64,000 bases of DNA from Chlorogloea sp. CCALA 695 (GTDB taxonomy: Bacteria; Cyanobacteriota; Cyanobacteriia; Cyanobacteriales; Chroococcidiopsidaceae): positions 1 to 64,000 of the forward strand of contig NZ_PVWN01000023.1 in assembly GCF_003003885.1 (NCBI RefSeq), read 5' to 3'. The position numbers were made by a program, and so were the translations under genes. The notes under the pieces are model-generated. The model did not search any database, had not been told where the DNA came from, and worked only from the letters and a program-made list of their open reading frames with translations. Position 1 is the first letter of the stretch. The number at the start of each line of letters is the position of its first letter. Below are positions 7,964 to 18,445 of the stretch, one piece after another.

Positions 7964-9501
7964 ATTATTTTTGTCTGGTACTCTCGGTATTGCTTATCTT
8001 TATTCTCCCAATATTTGTCTACAGTCTTTTTGGCGATTGCCGCCTGCTCTAACTCCACCCCCTGCTCGGCTACTAATCGCTCTTTCACCCGCTTCCGCAA
8101 GTCTGATACAATCTTGCCATTAATCTTCCTCGTTTCCGCCCAGTCCAGTATTGGCTCAGGGTATGGACTTTCATTCAAGTACGCTCCATTAAGGATTTCT
8201 GGCAAACTATAACCACGCAATTCTTCAACCCAGTGATAGATAAACTTCAAATCGCCGTCTTTTTCCTCTAAATTTTTATTTGGATTGTAAATGCGGAAGG
8301 TATCGGACAAGGGATTTGTTACCCCTGCTTGCATCTACCATTGCCAATTGTCAATCGCTAGATCCCCGTCTACCAAATACTTCATGTAATGCTCTGCGCC
8401 GTGATGCCAAGAAATGCCACGGTTGATACATAGGAAAGTGGCGCACATTGCCCTCATCCGAAAATTCATCCACCCCATTGTTTTGAGTTGCCGCATTGAC
8501 GCATCAACCAAGGGAAAACCTGTTTGCCCTTCCTTCCAAGCAGTAAACAACTCTTGTTTTTCCTCATCTAGCTCGGCAGATGAGTAATAATCATTAAACT
8601 CCGGATAGCGGTTGGTATCTACTAACTCTGGGTAGAAGTACAGCCGTTGGGTAAAACTATCGTGCCAGCGCAGCCGATCTCGAAAGGCTTTGAGGGAAAA
8701 CTGAGCTTTTGGATTGCTGGCTAATTCGGCGGCTTTAGCTTTGGTACTCTGGTAAACCTGGCGAACAGAAATAGTACCGAAAGTTAAGTGAGTTGATAGG
8801 TGGGACGTAGAACCCTGCTGAGTTAACCAGGGGCGCGAGATTTTCCAGTGGGACCCTTGATATCGAGAACTTAGGAATGAGTCTAATGTAGCGATCGTCT
8901 GTGTCTCGCCGCCACTGAAATAGGTATTCTCTGTTTCCCAAAATTGGCTATACTTTTGCTTCAACTGACTGAAGGTAAGCTGAGGGATGTCAAGCTGAAG
9001 CTGGGGCGTGTTAATGCTTTCTGGCACTGGATGTTGAGGTTGCCGCAGGTAGGTGTAATATTCGTTAAACCACTCGTCGCGGCGATCACTATCGGTTTGC
9101 AGGAAGTTGTTTAGACCTTGGTGGTAATCGAGATTGTGTTGGCGGTAGAAGTCGATGATTTGGCGATCTCGCTCAATCCCATACTGCACCTGTACGTCAT
9201 AGTTGAAAAACAGTTTAGGGCGATCGCCTAGCTCTAGTAACTGGCGGGTAAGCTCTTGAATTACGTCAGTGCTATTACCTTCAAACAAGTAGAGTTGACT
9301 TCCCCGCGCTTTGAGGTTTCTATCCAGGTCTTCTAAAGACTCGAATAAGAACTTGACCCTAGCTTTGCCTACTTCAGCTTGCCCATAAAACCAAGGATCG
9401 ATTATGAAGCAGGGCAAGATTTCAGCGTTATCGGCGGTAGAATGAGCAATTATTTCGTTGTCACTCAAACGTAAGTCTCGACGGAACCAGAGGATGTGCA
9501 T
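7960..9501 (-). pseudogene. Deoxyribodipyrimidine photolyase/cryptochrome interrupted by an in-frame TAG
   Basis: The first part (8335-9501, 388 codons) contains the antenna-binding alpha/beta domain starting MHILWFRRDLRLSDNE and the helical FAD-binding domain with GFPLVDASMRQL and MKYLVDGDLAIDNWQW. The second part (7960-8334) continues in exactly the same frame with MQAGVTNPLSDTFRIYNPN, the normal following segment of the FAD site. Only one TAG codon (8335-8337) separates DNWQW from MQAG. The combined length (513 codons) is normal for the family, with no other lesion visible. Established function: light-driven repair of pyrimidine dimers or blue-light sensing. Here the nonsense codon sits in the flavin-binding core, so without readthrough the protein should be inactive. 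Confidence 0.85.
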
Positions 9502-9606
9502 TCTTGAGGCGTACTATTTCTGTACTACTATTCTAATCTTTTGCAGGCGATTGCCTACGGCACTGCTGGAAGCAATCGCATTTAAGGTAGTTTAGAATTG
9601 GATTAA

Positions 9607-9900
9607 TTGTGCGACAACGCTCTAATCATAATTCTTGCAATACTTTTCATCTTCTCTATGAATTCCAAGAATATCCTGAAAGTTAAGCGCCTAACCAAAC
9701 CCCAAACTCCGCCGCTACCATTGAATGATTCTGCCATTGAAGAAGCCGTTGAAGCGTTCCAACAATCCACAATGGAGACGCTTAAACAGCCAGAGCCAGT
9801 AGTAAACAAAGAGGTTTTTCTCGGAACTCCAAGAGATGAATCAGTCTACGGATCTGGGTGGAGCTTGACGGAATTATTGAATGAGTTTAACGATAGGTAA
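9607..9900 (+). CDS. Hypothetical protein, one N-terminal hydrophobic segment
   Basis: The 97-residue frame starts with a non-ATG codon at 9607 and has a hydrophobic stretch (ALIIILAILFIF, residues 5-16). An ATG at 9658 would give an 80-residue soluble product without that segment. The rest is polar and acidic with no recognised motif. Divergent from the photolyase gene with about 105 bases between them. Real coding status is uncertain. Confidence 0.35.
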   Translation: MCDNALIIILAILFIFSMNSKNILKVKRLTKPQTPPLPLNDSAIEEAVEAFQQSTMETLKQPEPVVNKEVFLGTPRDESVYGSGWSLTELLNEFNDR

Positions 9901-10048
9901 TTACCGTTGCTAAGGTTTTAGGGCGGCTGTCTAGTCTTCTAAATTTAAGGATTGGGTTACATTCACTTATGACTAATTTATGGTGGGAATTTAAACGCAT
10001 CTTCAGGCACTAACGCCCCATGAAACTATTAATCAATAACCCATCAAC

Positions 10049-10240
10049 TTGGAAAACAACCATTTCTTTCTTGTTCCTCAGCACTTTACTCATTTTGTTT
10101 ATTGGCGTTGGAAAAATGGACGTAGTAATCCCTCACCACTAGCTATGCGAAAGGTTGAGGAAATGCTGCGGCAGATGGGTGATCGCGGTGAGGATTTATT
10201 AAATAAATACTTAGCAAAATGGGTAACTTTCATTTTTTGA
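10049..10240 (+). pseudogene. Remnant of an HTH-type plasmid regulator
   Basis: The 63-residue frame opens from a TTG codon and contains WRWKNGRSNPSPLAMRKVEE and MLRQMGDRGEDLLNKYL. This resembles the C-terminal half of small XRE-like helix-turn-helix proteins common in cyanobacterial accessory DNA, in which a xRW.NGR..PSxxA recognition helix is followed by an L..G..G..LL..Y tail. The N-terminal helices are missing and no ribosome binding site is obvious, so I take it as a truncated remnant. It lies just downstream of, and convergent with, sspA. Confidence 0.4.
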
Positions 10241-10296
10241 AGACTATACTAGCTTTGATTCAGTGATGCCAATAATCTCTAATCAAGTTCGCAAGT

Positions 10297-11472
10297 TTAC
10301 GAGGACATAGCTTCACGAATTTGACGGACAGCAAACACTAAAATTTTGGTAGTTTGTTCAATCTCCTCTAAAGTTGTAAATTTGCCTAAGCCAATACGCA
10401 ATGCTCCTTCAATTACTTGAGAAGGTAAACCCATTGCTCGTAAAACGTGAGAGGGAGTTTCTACACCAGATGAGCAAGCAGAACCCGTGGAAATGGCTAG
10501 ATTTTGACGTACCCTAGCAATTACTGCACTGTTGGGAATATCAGGGATAGAAATGTGAAGATTGCCGGATAAGCGAGAAGTAATATCTCCATTAATTATC
10601 AAACTCGGAATTTTTTCGAGTAGTAATTTTTGCAGTGTATCTCTTAAATTAGCGATCGCTTTCTCATCTTCTTCCATTTCTAATGATCGCAAGCGGCAAG
10701 CTTCTCCTAGTCCTACAATGCCTGGAACATTGAGAGTACCTGATCGCATCCCCTTTTGATGTCCACCCCCAAATACGAGCGGCTTTAGATAGTAGTCTTT
10801 ACGAACTACCAATGCCCCAACACCTTTAGATCCATATAACTTGTGGGCAGAAATAGCTAGATAAGTAATGCCCCAATCCTCAAACTGGATTGGAATTTTT
10901 CCCACTGCTTGCGATCCATCACAAAGAAAAGGGACATTGTAGCGTTGGGCAATTTGCCCAATGTCTTGTATTGGGTAAACGTTGCCAATCTCATTGTTTG
11001 CTGCCATTATGCAAACTAGAGACAGCCCTTGGACACAAACTTGCTCTAGGTGAGCGATATCTAGCCTACCTTTAGAATCTATTTTTAGATAAACTAATTC
11101 TGCCCATCCTCGCTGCTCAAAAGCTTTGCAAGTATCAAAAACAGCCTTATGCTCAAGAGGTAATAGTCCAATCCGGTAGGGCTTTTCGGGATTTGGAGGC
11201 AGGCTACCTTGAATTGCCAAGTTAATGCTTTCTGTCGCTCCTGATGTCCAAATAATTTCTCGTGGTGAGGCTCTAACTAGGTTGGCTACGTGTTTAGCAG
11301 CTTGTTTTACCGCATTTTCAGCGTGATCGCCGTACTCGTGATCTACGCTGCTTGCATTGCCAAATTCTTCAGTCATGCAGTGGTAAATGCGCTCGGCAAC
11401 CCTGATATCAACAGGAGTTGTAGCATGATAATCAAGGTAGATAGGCTTTAGATCAGATGAGCCGTTTGACAT
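10297..11472 (-). CDS. sspA: Cysteine desulfurase SspA (IscS-like) of the phosphorothioation system
   Basis: This 391-residue class V aminotransferase releases sulfur from L-cysteine as an enzyme persulfide for DNA phosphorothioation. The PLP-binding Lys is K211 in SAHKLYGSKG; H107 (EHK) and D185 are the usual cofactor contacts. The catalytic Cys is C333 in STGSACSSG, in the longer IscS/type I active-site loop. Length is normal. It is the last gene of the minus-strand cassette, 95 bases after sspH. In the Dnd and Ssp systems this role is DndA/SspA. A housekeeping IscS is possible in principle, but the neighbours argue for SspA. Placement after sspH rather than beside sspB is noteworthy. Confidence 0.88.
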   Translation of the reverse strand: MSNGSSDLKPIYLDYHATTPVDIRVAERIYHCMTEEFGNASSVDHEYGDHAENAVKQAAKHVANLVRASPREIIWTSGATESINLAIQGSLPPNPEKPYRIGLLPLEHKAVFDTCKAFEQRGWAELVYLKIDSKGRLDIAHLEQVCVQGLSLVCIMAANNEIGNVYPIQDIGQIAQRYNVPFLCDGSQAVGKIPIQFEDWGITYLAISAHKLYGSKGVGALVVRKDYYLKPLVFGGGHQKGMRSGTLNVPGIVGLGEACRLRSLEMEEDEKAIANLRDTLQKLLLEKIPSLIINGDITSRLSGNLHISIPDIPNSAVIARVRQNLAISTGSACSSGVETPSHVLRAMGLPSQVIEGALRIGLGKFTTLEEIEQTTKILVFAVRQIREAMSS

Positions 11473-11567
11473 TCGGATGATGACAGGGTAATTTTATAAT
11501 GCTGTGAGCCATTTGAACCTGGTAGTTCTACTTAAACATTAATGTTCAAAAGTTAGTCTACTGCCTT

Positions 11568-14500
11568 TTATTCAGAGTCAGCTTTGATTGATTCCACTAT
11601 TGAAGGAAAATCTGCATCATTTAGAAATGGAACTTGCGTGTATATAATAGCTGACTCATTGGTTAGTCTTGCCGCCAAATGTCCTTTTCCTAACAAATTT
11701 TCTGCCCCTTTCTGCCCAAGGGCAATTTCTGAAGTTCCAACGCTTTCAACCCTAAGAATCAAGCGATTTCCAAGATTGTCTCGAAGCTGAACAGGTAGAA
11801 CGTTGGCATCTGGACGTTGGGCAGCAAAGATTAAATGAATTCCCGCCGCTCTTGCTTTGACTCCTAAGCGTTGCACTGCCGAGGATACAGCATCTTTGTA
11901 TTCGTCTATCAGCATCCATTCCGCAAATTCATCATGAACGAGCCACAAAACAGGTAAACGTTCGCTTTCTGAAACCTTGCTGTTGTATGACAAAAGGTCT
12001 TTAACCCTCTGCTGCCTAAACTTCAGGTATCTTGAATCCATTTCTGATACTAGGTTATTTAGGACATTGATCGCCCGCTCTTGTTCTATAATGATGCCTT
12101 CATGCAGATGGGGAAGTTCTTCAATCTGGGAATAGTCAACGCCTGCTTTTGGATCTATTAAATAGATGTGGGTGAGCTTGGGGGAGTTGGTGGCACAGAT
12201 ATCAAGTAGGAGGTTTTGCAGCAAGACAGATTTACCGCTTCCTGTAGCTCCAGCAATCAGAGTATGAGGAGCGTGTTGCTCTAAATTCTCGAAGCTACTA
12301 CCTACGTTGAGGTAAAGCAGTTCGCCATCAATTTCTTTGACTCCAATTACAAAGCTAAGGTTAATGCCGGAGGGAGAGCGATTGACTTTTCGTCTTTCCC
12401 AAACTTCACACAAAGAAATGGTTTGTCGTTGAGGACGAGCAATCGAAACAATAATTTCCCCCGGTTGACCGTAAAGGCTGATCACATTCAAGGAATGAGT
12501 AGTTAGAAGCTGTGATCGCTTCTTTTCGATATCATCTAGCTTCAAATTATCAGAACCTTTGAAACGCACGATCGCCGCGTTAGGAGTCAAGCGCTTGCCT
12601 TCAATTTTAGCTTGCAAGTTATATCCCAAAAGTGCTGTTCTTAGTTTTCCCGCCACTTCTTCCAGCCATTTTTCTGCCTCTGCATCGCTCTGACGGTTCT
12701 GCCCCTGTCCCTGCCACCAAGAGGTAAGAGCAGGATTCGCCCAACTATCCTCCGTAACTGAATTGATAGTTATGGCTTCCGATAACTCCTGAGTCACTGT
12801 TAGCGGGAGTGGATTAGCAAGGTTCTCAAGCTGGTTATTTGCTGTTGATACGGTGGTTTCTGTTAATGTTGGGACAGTATTGGTTACTGTTTTTGGCTTT
12901 TCAATCCCCAATACCCAAGTAACTCGCTCTGCGGGCTGTAGGGCTTGAACAACCGTCCAAGGTTTGTCATCACCTAAAAGCTCCCGTACTGGAAACAGAG
13001 ATTGTCCTGACTCGTAAGCTAGGACAAGTTTGCGGACTGATTCTCGGTCGAAAACTTCTTGAAAACAGCGATCAACTTTAGGGATAGGCGAGCGCTCTCC
13101 TTCTACATTGTTGTCATTATTACCTGTTACAAAAACGTGTGAGTAGCCAGACAAATCAATGCGGAGAGTACCAGAGCGGATTTGTTCACGCCACTGCTCA
13201 ACATCCAGCTTGTTGTCTGCACTAAATTCAATGCCATCGAGCAGCAGATCGCTAAGACGCGAAAGCCACAGATCGCGATCAAGACGACCAGGACTGATAA
13301 AGAGCGCATCGGCAATCCGAAGGGCAGTCTGTCTTAATTGGTTTTGAGATGTCTTGCGGGCATCAGCTAATCCGGCTGCGTCAATATATTTTGCCTCTGA
13401 AATAATAACTTTGAGGATAGGCTCATTGTCAATGTACTGCGGTGAAATTGCCATAATGTCAGCAATTTGCCCCTCTTTTTGTCCTAGCCAAGAAGCATAA
13501 TCATCTAAAAAGTACCAGCCCATTGGGTTGTGCGCCCCTAACTCCGCCGCAATCAGCGCTCTACTAAGCACAACGCCCATTAGTTCGCTGGCAAATCTGC
13601 CGCATTTAGCGGCGCGCAATACGATGTCACCGGAAACAGCGTTGGCATCATCGATTGCCCGTTCTACAAGCTTGTCAATGCGATCGCTCTCTAGAGAGAG
13701 GTTAAGGGCTTCTAATCGTTTTCTAACCAACACTTTGAGTATGTTCAACGACGCATCGGAAGATACTAAAAAATTACGTTCGTCGGTACGATGCTGCTGG
13801 TAGCGAATTACCTTCACACCTTGGTTGATGAGTTGCCGTCGCTCTAGCAAATCATCATAGTTAACTACCCACTCTCCTAAACGGTGGCTCTCATCGAAGG
13901 TCGTCCTTATGGTTTCATCTTGGAAGGAAATTTGACGAGCAGGCAAAAAGTGTTGATTAGGAGAACAATCCTCGCCTACAACAATGCTGTAAACCATATC
14001 AAGATGAGCTTGTCCGACCGCAGGCTGCTTGGGACAGGTGAGGTAAGCGGTGGACTTGAGTTCGTCTTTAGCAGAGGGACGCTTGCGCGACCAACGGGCA
14101 GGGGAGTGAACTAGAAGATCAGGTGTGGTACTGTCAAAAGGAGAGGGCTGCCAGACAACTTTCGCTTGCCGCGAGATAGCATCTTGCAAAAACACAATAT
14201 CAGCAAATTTGCCTTCCCTGGGATTTGTGGCAGGGACATCGCTGGACATGACTGAAATCCGAAGTCTTGCCATAAAGTTTTGAGAAACTTCGCTGGCGAT
14301 GAAGGCATCAGGGTCAGCGTCAGAACTTTCCATCATTTGCTCGTAGAGTTGAGCCAGTTTTTGCCCATTTCTGTGGCGCAGAATTATCTGGCAACGGACT
14401 TCTTCGCGGTCGTTTTGAAGTTCTTCACTGAGCTTGTTAACGATCGCCTGTGGAAGTTTTGTTGAGTCAGTTTGGTATAAGACTATACTTAAATTGGTTT

Positions 14501-16877
14501 TTTCGTGGGGTAGCAGTTCTACATAGCGGCGAATTATTTTTAAGAGAAGCTCGGCAGCTTCCGTAGGGTTTTCATTGGTAGTGCGATCACTTTCGTCTCG
14601 TGTCGGGCGCTCCATTAAACTATAGTCGTTGACGGTATCGGAAGTCGATAAAAGCTCAATTTGTTGTTTTTGATAGCCGACGCAAACTTCAGGATAGTAA
14701 GGATGGTCAAGTTCGTTGCGTAAATCGGCAAAAAATAAGCGCGAGTCTCCAAAATTTACCTCCGGAGTAGAGATAATATATCGAAGCAAGCCTGCTAATT
14801 GACGGGCTTTGACTGCTATAGATGCTAATCGTAAGGGATGCCAAGGAGCAATAATTGCCGCAGGTTTGCCTCGTTCGATCCGGATACATCCTAAACGCAG
14901 AATAGGTTGATAGAAGTCGATGCGATTAAGATCGCCTTTGACATGGGTAAGGACGGTTTTGAGCAGAGTTTCGTAGGATTGGCACTGATGCAGCAATTCT
15001 GGATTACCAATGCCTTCTCCGCTAGCGTTGGTAAAACTGGCGATTGCTGCTTTGTAGCTTTCTGCAAAAGCTTTCCACGCAGTAGTAATCTCGTCGGCTG
15101 CTGCTTTGGAGAGACGACCTTCGGCAATGGCTTGTTTGAGCCTTGGGGGTAAGGTTTTATCAAGATCACTTTTGCGATCGTATTTACTGACTAAAGAACC
15201 TCGATCCTGGCTATAGGCTGCCATTAGTGTGCCGACATCAGAAAGGGCAATCCCTTGTAATCTGCCCTTTTTACTGACTAACTCTCGCGATACCTGAGAA
15301 AGCTGGAAAGGTGAATCTTTGAGCAGTCGTTTAAAGTCATTGCTCAACTCCATGCCGATCGCATTAGGGTTGCAACGCCACACCAGTTGAGTTTTGGCGA
15401 TCAAAGCCTGAGTATTATCGCGCATCTCTACATAAAACTTGATCTCTACCGCAGTTTTTGCTCCAGAGGTATTCTTTCGATATTTTACCTTCTGTTTTTT
15501 CTTTGTCTCTTCCAGTAAGGTTTCGTACTTGAATAGCCAGTGTGTTTCCCATTCAATATGGGGTGCTGTCAATTGTTCGATTCCCCGGTAACGGGTACAG
15601 AAGTATCGTCCCACATCAGCATTTAGCTCTAGCCATTTGCTTTTGGCGGCTCCCTTCTGCGTCGAAATTTTGAGCGATTTAATGCTATCAACCGTCTCTG
15701 CTTGATCAAACAAACGCTCAAAGGCTTGGAGCAAACCAATTAGAAAATCACTACATTCAACAGGTTGCCCATAGACAAATTTATCCCATTTAGCTTTGAG
15801 CTTGCGATCACCTTCAAGTTCCTGACGGTGTGCGTCGTAGAATTCCCGGTCTTCATCTTGCGCTTCTCGCTTGTTACGTTTTTTCAGGGCATTAATGTAC
15901 TGAAGCTCTGATTCGGTCAGGGTATCAGGATATTCACTCAAGAAAAAATCTTGGGTAAGGGAAGCGATATCTGTTTTTTGTGCTTGTAACCCAGAAAACA
16001 GCGTATTAATATGGTCAGATTCCCACTCGAACTGGGCAAGGTCTTCGGCTTGGGATGTCCAGCCTGTGGAACTGGAAATAAATGATTCAATCGTAGGGTA
16101 AGCGATCACTGGGATGTCTTCTTTTACTTTGTTAAAGGCAGTTTGTAAATCCTGCTCGTCAATTGGTTTGCGGCTAGGTGTTTGCTTTAGAAGCAAGCAA
16201 GCACGTTTGGTGAAGGCTTGCTGAAACAACTTTTCCCAACGCTGGGTTTGTCTCCACTGGGCTTCAGGGATAGCGCGAAAGTAACCAGAGTCACGGGGAA
16301 GACGCAAAGCAGGAAGCGCCCATCCGAGGGCATCTACAACAGGAAGGCTTTCTTCTAAGATGCGCGATCGCGTCTGAACGATGTACTCAGCGAAATTTTC
16401 TAAGCTTGGCGTTCCCACTTTTTGCAGCCCATTGAGAGCTTTGCGCCAGTATTCAATCTGGTCGCTAGAAATTGCCAAATCAAGCGCAGCAAGATCGATC
16501 CAACAATCAATTTGCCCCTTGAGTTCCTGAGCGCCAATGGAAGTGATGTCATTTAGAGACTGAGCTTGGTCATCGCTGATGTTGGCAAGCAGCAGAGCGG
16601 GGCGATCGCAAGCAGAGTGCCGTAAATGAACGGTGCGTTCATCAGTGAGGATTTCAGAGGGCAAGTCCCAGCTTTTAACTAGATCGCGCGGGACTTGAAT
16701 TTTAACTTGAGGCTCTAGTTCGGAGTCTTTGAGAATGGCGCGGCAAATTTCCGCAACTTGCTGGGCAGTCAGGCGATTGAGCATAAATCGCGCGACACCT
16801 TCACTGGTTTCATCGGTTTGAATCGAGCGTTTTAAAAAGTCCGCCGCCACCTGCCCAATCAGTTCTATGGTCTGCAT
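11568..16877 (-). CDS. sspH: SspH/DptH-like DNA translocase-nuclease-associated ATPase
   Basis: I choose the ATG at 16877 (1769 residues) because it overlaps the sspG stop as TAATG and follows GGAGG by seven bases; the open frame extends 14 codons further. The long N-terminal region has no motif I can name. The C-terminal about 300 residues are a HerA/FtsK-type motor: Walker A GATGSGKSVLL near residue 1540, Walker B VLWLVHDEF near 1640, and the FtsK/SpoIIIE-type AAQRPDANVLPVQLRDN near 1685. This architecture and size match DptH/SspH, the largest subunit of phosphorothioate-linked restriction, which with SspF and SspG damages DNA lacking phosphorothioates. A Ser/Thr-rich linker lies just before the motor domain. 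Confidence 0.88.
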   Translation of the reverse strand: MQTIELIGQVAADFLKRSIQTDETSEGVARFMLNRLTAQQVAEICRAILKDSELEPQVKIQVPRDLVKSWDLPSEILTDERTVHLRHSACDRPALLLANISDDQAQSLNDITSIGAQELKGQIDCWIDLAALDLAISSDQIEYWRKALNGLQKVGTPSLENFAEYIVQTRSRILEESLPVVDALGWALPALRLPRDSGYFRAIPEAQWRQTQRWEKLFQQAFTKRACLLLKQTPSRKPIDEQDLQTAFNKVKEDIPVIAYPTIESFISSSTGWTSQAEDLAQFEWESDHINTLFSGLQAQKTDIASLTQDFFLSEYPDTLTESELQYINALKKRNKREAQDEDREFYDAHRQELEGDRKLKAKWDKFVYGQPVECSDFLIGLLQAFERLFDQAETVDSIKSLKISTQKGAAKSKWLELNADVGRYFCTRYRGIEQLTAPHIEWETHWLFKYETLLEETKKKQKVKYRKNTSGAKTAVEIKFYVEMRDNTQALIAKTQLVWRCNPNAIGMELSNDFKRLLKDSPFQLSQVSRELVSKKGRLQGIALSDVGTLMAAYSQDRGSLVSKYDRKSDLDKTLPPRLKQAIAEGRLSKAAADEITTAWKAFAESYKAAIASFTNASGEGIGNPELLHQCQSYETLLKTVLTHVKGDLNRIDFYQPILRLGCIRIERGKPAAIIAPWHPLRLASIAVKARQLAGLLRYIISTPEVNFGDSRLFFADLRNELDHPYYPEVCVGYQKQQIELLSTSDTVNDYSLMERPTRDESDRTTNENPTEAAELLLKIIRRYVELLPHEKTNLSIVLYQTDSTKLPQAIVNKLSEELQNDREEVRCQIILRHRNGQKLAQLYEQMMESSDADPDAFIASEVSQNFMARLRISVMSSDVPATNPREGKFADIVFLQDAISRQAKVVWQPSPFDSTTPDLLVHSPARWSRKRPSAKDELKSTAYLTCPKQPAVGQAHLDMVYSIVVGEDCSPNQHFLPARQISFQDETIRTTFDESHRLGEWVVNYDDLLERRQLINQGVKVIRYQQHRTDERNFLVSSDASLNILKVLVRKRLEALNLSLESDRIDKLVERAIDDANAVSGDIVLRAAKCGRFASELMGVVLSRALIAAELGAHNPMGWYFLDDYASWLGQKEGQIADIMAISPQYIDNEPILKVIISEAKYIDAAGLADARKTSQNQLRQTALRIADALFISPGRLDRDLWLSRLSDLLLDGIEFSADNKLDVEQWREQIRSGTLRIDLSGYSHVFVTGNNDNNVEGERSPIPKVDRCFQEVFDRESVRKLVLAYESGQSLFPVRELLGDDKPWTVVQALQPAERVTWVLGIEKPKTVTNTVPTLTETTVSTANNQLENLANPLPLTVTQELSEAITINSVTEDSWANPALTSWWQGQGQNRQSDAEAEKWLEEVAGKLRTALLGYNLQAKIEGKRLTPNAAIVRFKGSDNLKLDDIEKKRSQLLTTHSLNVISLYGQPGEIIVSIARPQRQTISLCEVWERRKVNRSPSGINLSFVIGVKEIDGELLYLNVGSSFENLEQHAPHTLIAGATGSGKSVLLQNLLLDICATNSPKLTHIYLIDPKAGVDYSQIEELPHLHEGIIIEQERAINVLNNLVSEMDSRYLKFRQQRVKDLLSYNSKVSESERLPVLWLVHDEFAEWMLIDEYKDAVSSAVQRLGVKARAAGIHLIFAAQRPDANVLPVQLRDNLGNRLILRVESVGTSEIALGQKGAENLLGKGHLAARLTNESAIIYTQVPFLNDADFPSIVESIKADSE

Positions 16878-18445
16878 TATTTTACCTCCGAAGCAAAGGG
16901 ATTTTGGACGTAAGCACAAGCATCGGAGAGGCGTTTGAGCAATCCAATACTCGCAAGTCGATGTTCGAGCCGCTCCGCATTTGCTACAAAGTCTTCTCGA
17001 TCGGCATCGCCGGAGTTAATCAAATCTTCGGCTTGGCGATCGCCAATAACCAATCCGTATTTGTGGTAGAGTTTCGCTAAAAACTCTTGAAACTCTAAGC
17101 GAGTTGGTACAGATGCAAGCACTAACGTTTTTAATAAAGAATCTGTAGGGGCGTAACGAGTTCGACGACTACTCCGGCTAGAGGATAAGCCAATTTCGCG
17201 CGCCCAACTTCCATGAAATTTGGCAAGGTGCTGTTGGTGTCGCTTAAGTGCCTGTTCGCATAGGGAATTTAGCAAAGCTTCTGGCGAACCCGATCCATCT
17301 GATTCTTCTTTGGCAGACCAAGCAAAGCGCTTTTGTAGCAAATCAATGGCATCCTCCATTGGGTTAGGAGAAATCAGGCTTGCTTGCCATTCTGGTGAAT
17401 CAACGGTACTGCGGATATGATGCTCGATCGCCCGTTGGGGCAGACTATTATTTTTCTGATACTCGTCAGATGCTAATTCACGCACTGTAGTTTTTTTAGG
17501 CGCGACGATCTCTAATACAAAACGTGGCGGAGCAGATTCACCTAGCGTCATCTTGGCGCGGGTTAGCAAGTAAATAATCAGATGCAGCCCAGTAATCGTG
17601 ACTACATGGGGCAACGCATCGTAATTAGGAAGGTCGCAGCCTAAAATACTTAGCCAATCCTCTGCTAATCGCTCGTACTCTGGCAGTTGAGCATGAGGGA
17701 GGTAAGGTGGGCTACCGCTTACCCTAATATCTTCTCGATCTTTAGGAGACTGAAGAGCGAGGACTAGATGATTCCATTTAGAGCCTCTATAATCCTTTGA
17801 ATAGTTGCGAGTAATGATTCTTGTGTTCTCTAAACGAGCGAAAATTTCTTCGCCTCGACCGCTACGGCAAAGCATAAGATAGAGGAGTTCGCCAGTTCTG
17901 CCAAAGAAGCGACGGTCATTGGTGGCTCCATGTTCAGTAACCCGTAAGTCTTCGTAGAGGCAATCGGAACCGTAAGGAAAAACAAACTTTGAACTCCAAC
18001 GCTTGTTGCTGTCGCCCTCAATGGCGCTTGATTGTAAGAATTTGACGAGTTCTGCAAAATCTTTGAAAGATGCAAATCTAGATTTAAGATAATTAAAGTC
18101 TGGTGAAGTCAGTCCGCCAACATTGCTGGCGATTTTTTCCATCCACATTTGCCACCGTTCGTTATCATCCAAAGACTCCGCAGCAACCGCTTCAATATGA
18201 GGGTTATTAAATAGAATATTACGGAGGTAAAGGCGTTTATAGATTTTATATTCAAGAGTGTTAAACTCGCTCTCCACAAACGCTCGACCGCTACTTGCCT
18301 CCGATTGAGTAATGCAAAGCATCTCTAGAATGCAGAGCCAGGGGGTTTGCTCATCGTATAACCGATGTCCCCAAATAGATTCGTCAACCCACATATTGAG
18401 TTGAGATTGTTCGACTTGCTGAGGGCGCGGTAAGATTTCAAGCAC
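16877..18445 (-). CDS. sspG: SspG/DptG-like component of phosphorothioate-dependent restriction
   Basis: The open frame reaches a TTG at 18478, but a GTG at 18445 is preceded by GGAGG at ideal spacing, giving 522 residues and an 8-base overlap with the sspF stop. The product starts (V/M)LEILPRPQQVEQ and is a soluble helical protein with no ATPase motif. Its identity rests mainly on position between a DptF-like ATPase and a DptH-like translocase, as in dptFGH and sspFGH loci, and on length. Its stop is shared with the sspH start (TAATG), so G and H are translationally coupled, as expected for subunits made in fixed ratio. Confidence 0.75.
   Translation of the reverse strand: MLEILPRPQQVEQSQLNMWVDESIWGHRLYDEQTPWLCILEMLCITQSEASSGRAFVESEFNTLEYKIYKRLYLRNILFNNPHIEAVAAESLDDNERWQMWMEKIASNVGGLTSPDFNYLKSRFASFKDFAELVKFLQSSAIEGDSNKRWSSKFVFPYGSDCLYEDLRVTEHGATNDRRFFGRTGELLYLMLCRSGRGEEIFARLENTRIITRNYSKDYRGSKWNHLVLALQSPKDREDIRVSGSPPYLPHAQLPEYERLAEDWLSILGCDLPNYDALPHVVTITGLHLIIYLLTRAKMTLGESAPPRFVLEIVAPKKTTVRELASDEYQKNNSLPQRAIEHHIRSTVDSPEWQASLISPNPMEDAIDLLQKRFAWSAKEESDGSGSPEALLNSLCEQALKRHQQHLAKFHGSWAREIGLSSSRSSRRTRYAPTDSLLKTLVLASVPTRLEFQEFLAKLYHKYGLVIGDRQAEDLINSGDADREDFVANAERLEHRLASIGLLKRLSDACAYVQNPFASEVK

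Noticed and set aside
7960-9501. Amber recoding (UAG as sense codon) as a genome feature
   Set aside because: Many clearly intact genes here use TAG as a normal stop, so general recoding is unlikely; the two in-frame TAG cases are better read as mutations.
10297-11472. Housekeeping IscS/NifS for iron-sulfur assembly
   Set aside because: No iscU, nifU or related genes are near, and it closes the ssp cassette on the same strand.
13884-14114. Plus-strand ORFs inside the sspH, sspG, sspC and other minus-strand genes
   Set aside because: They lie wholly within strongly supported genes on the other strand and show shadow composition (Ser/Arg/Cys-rich).
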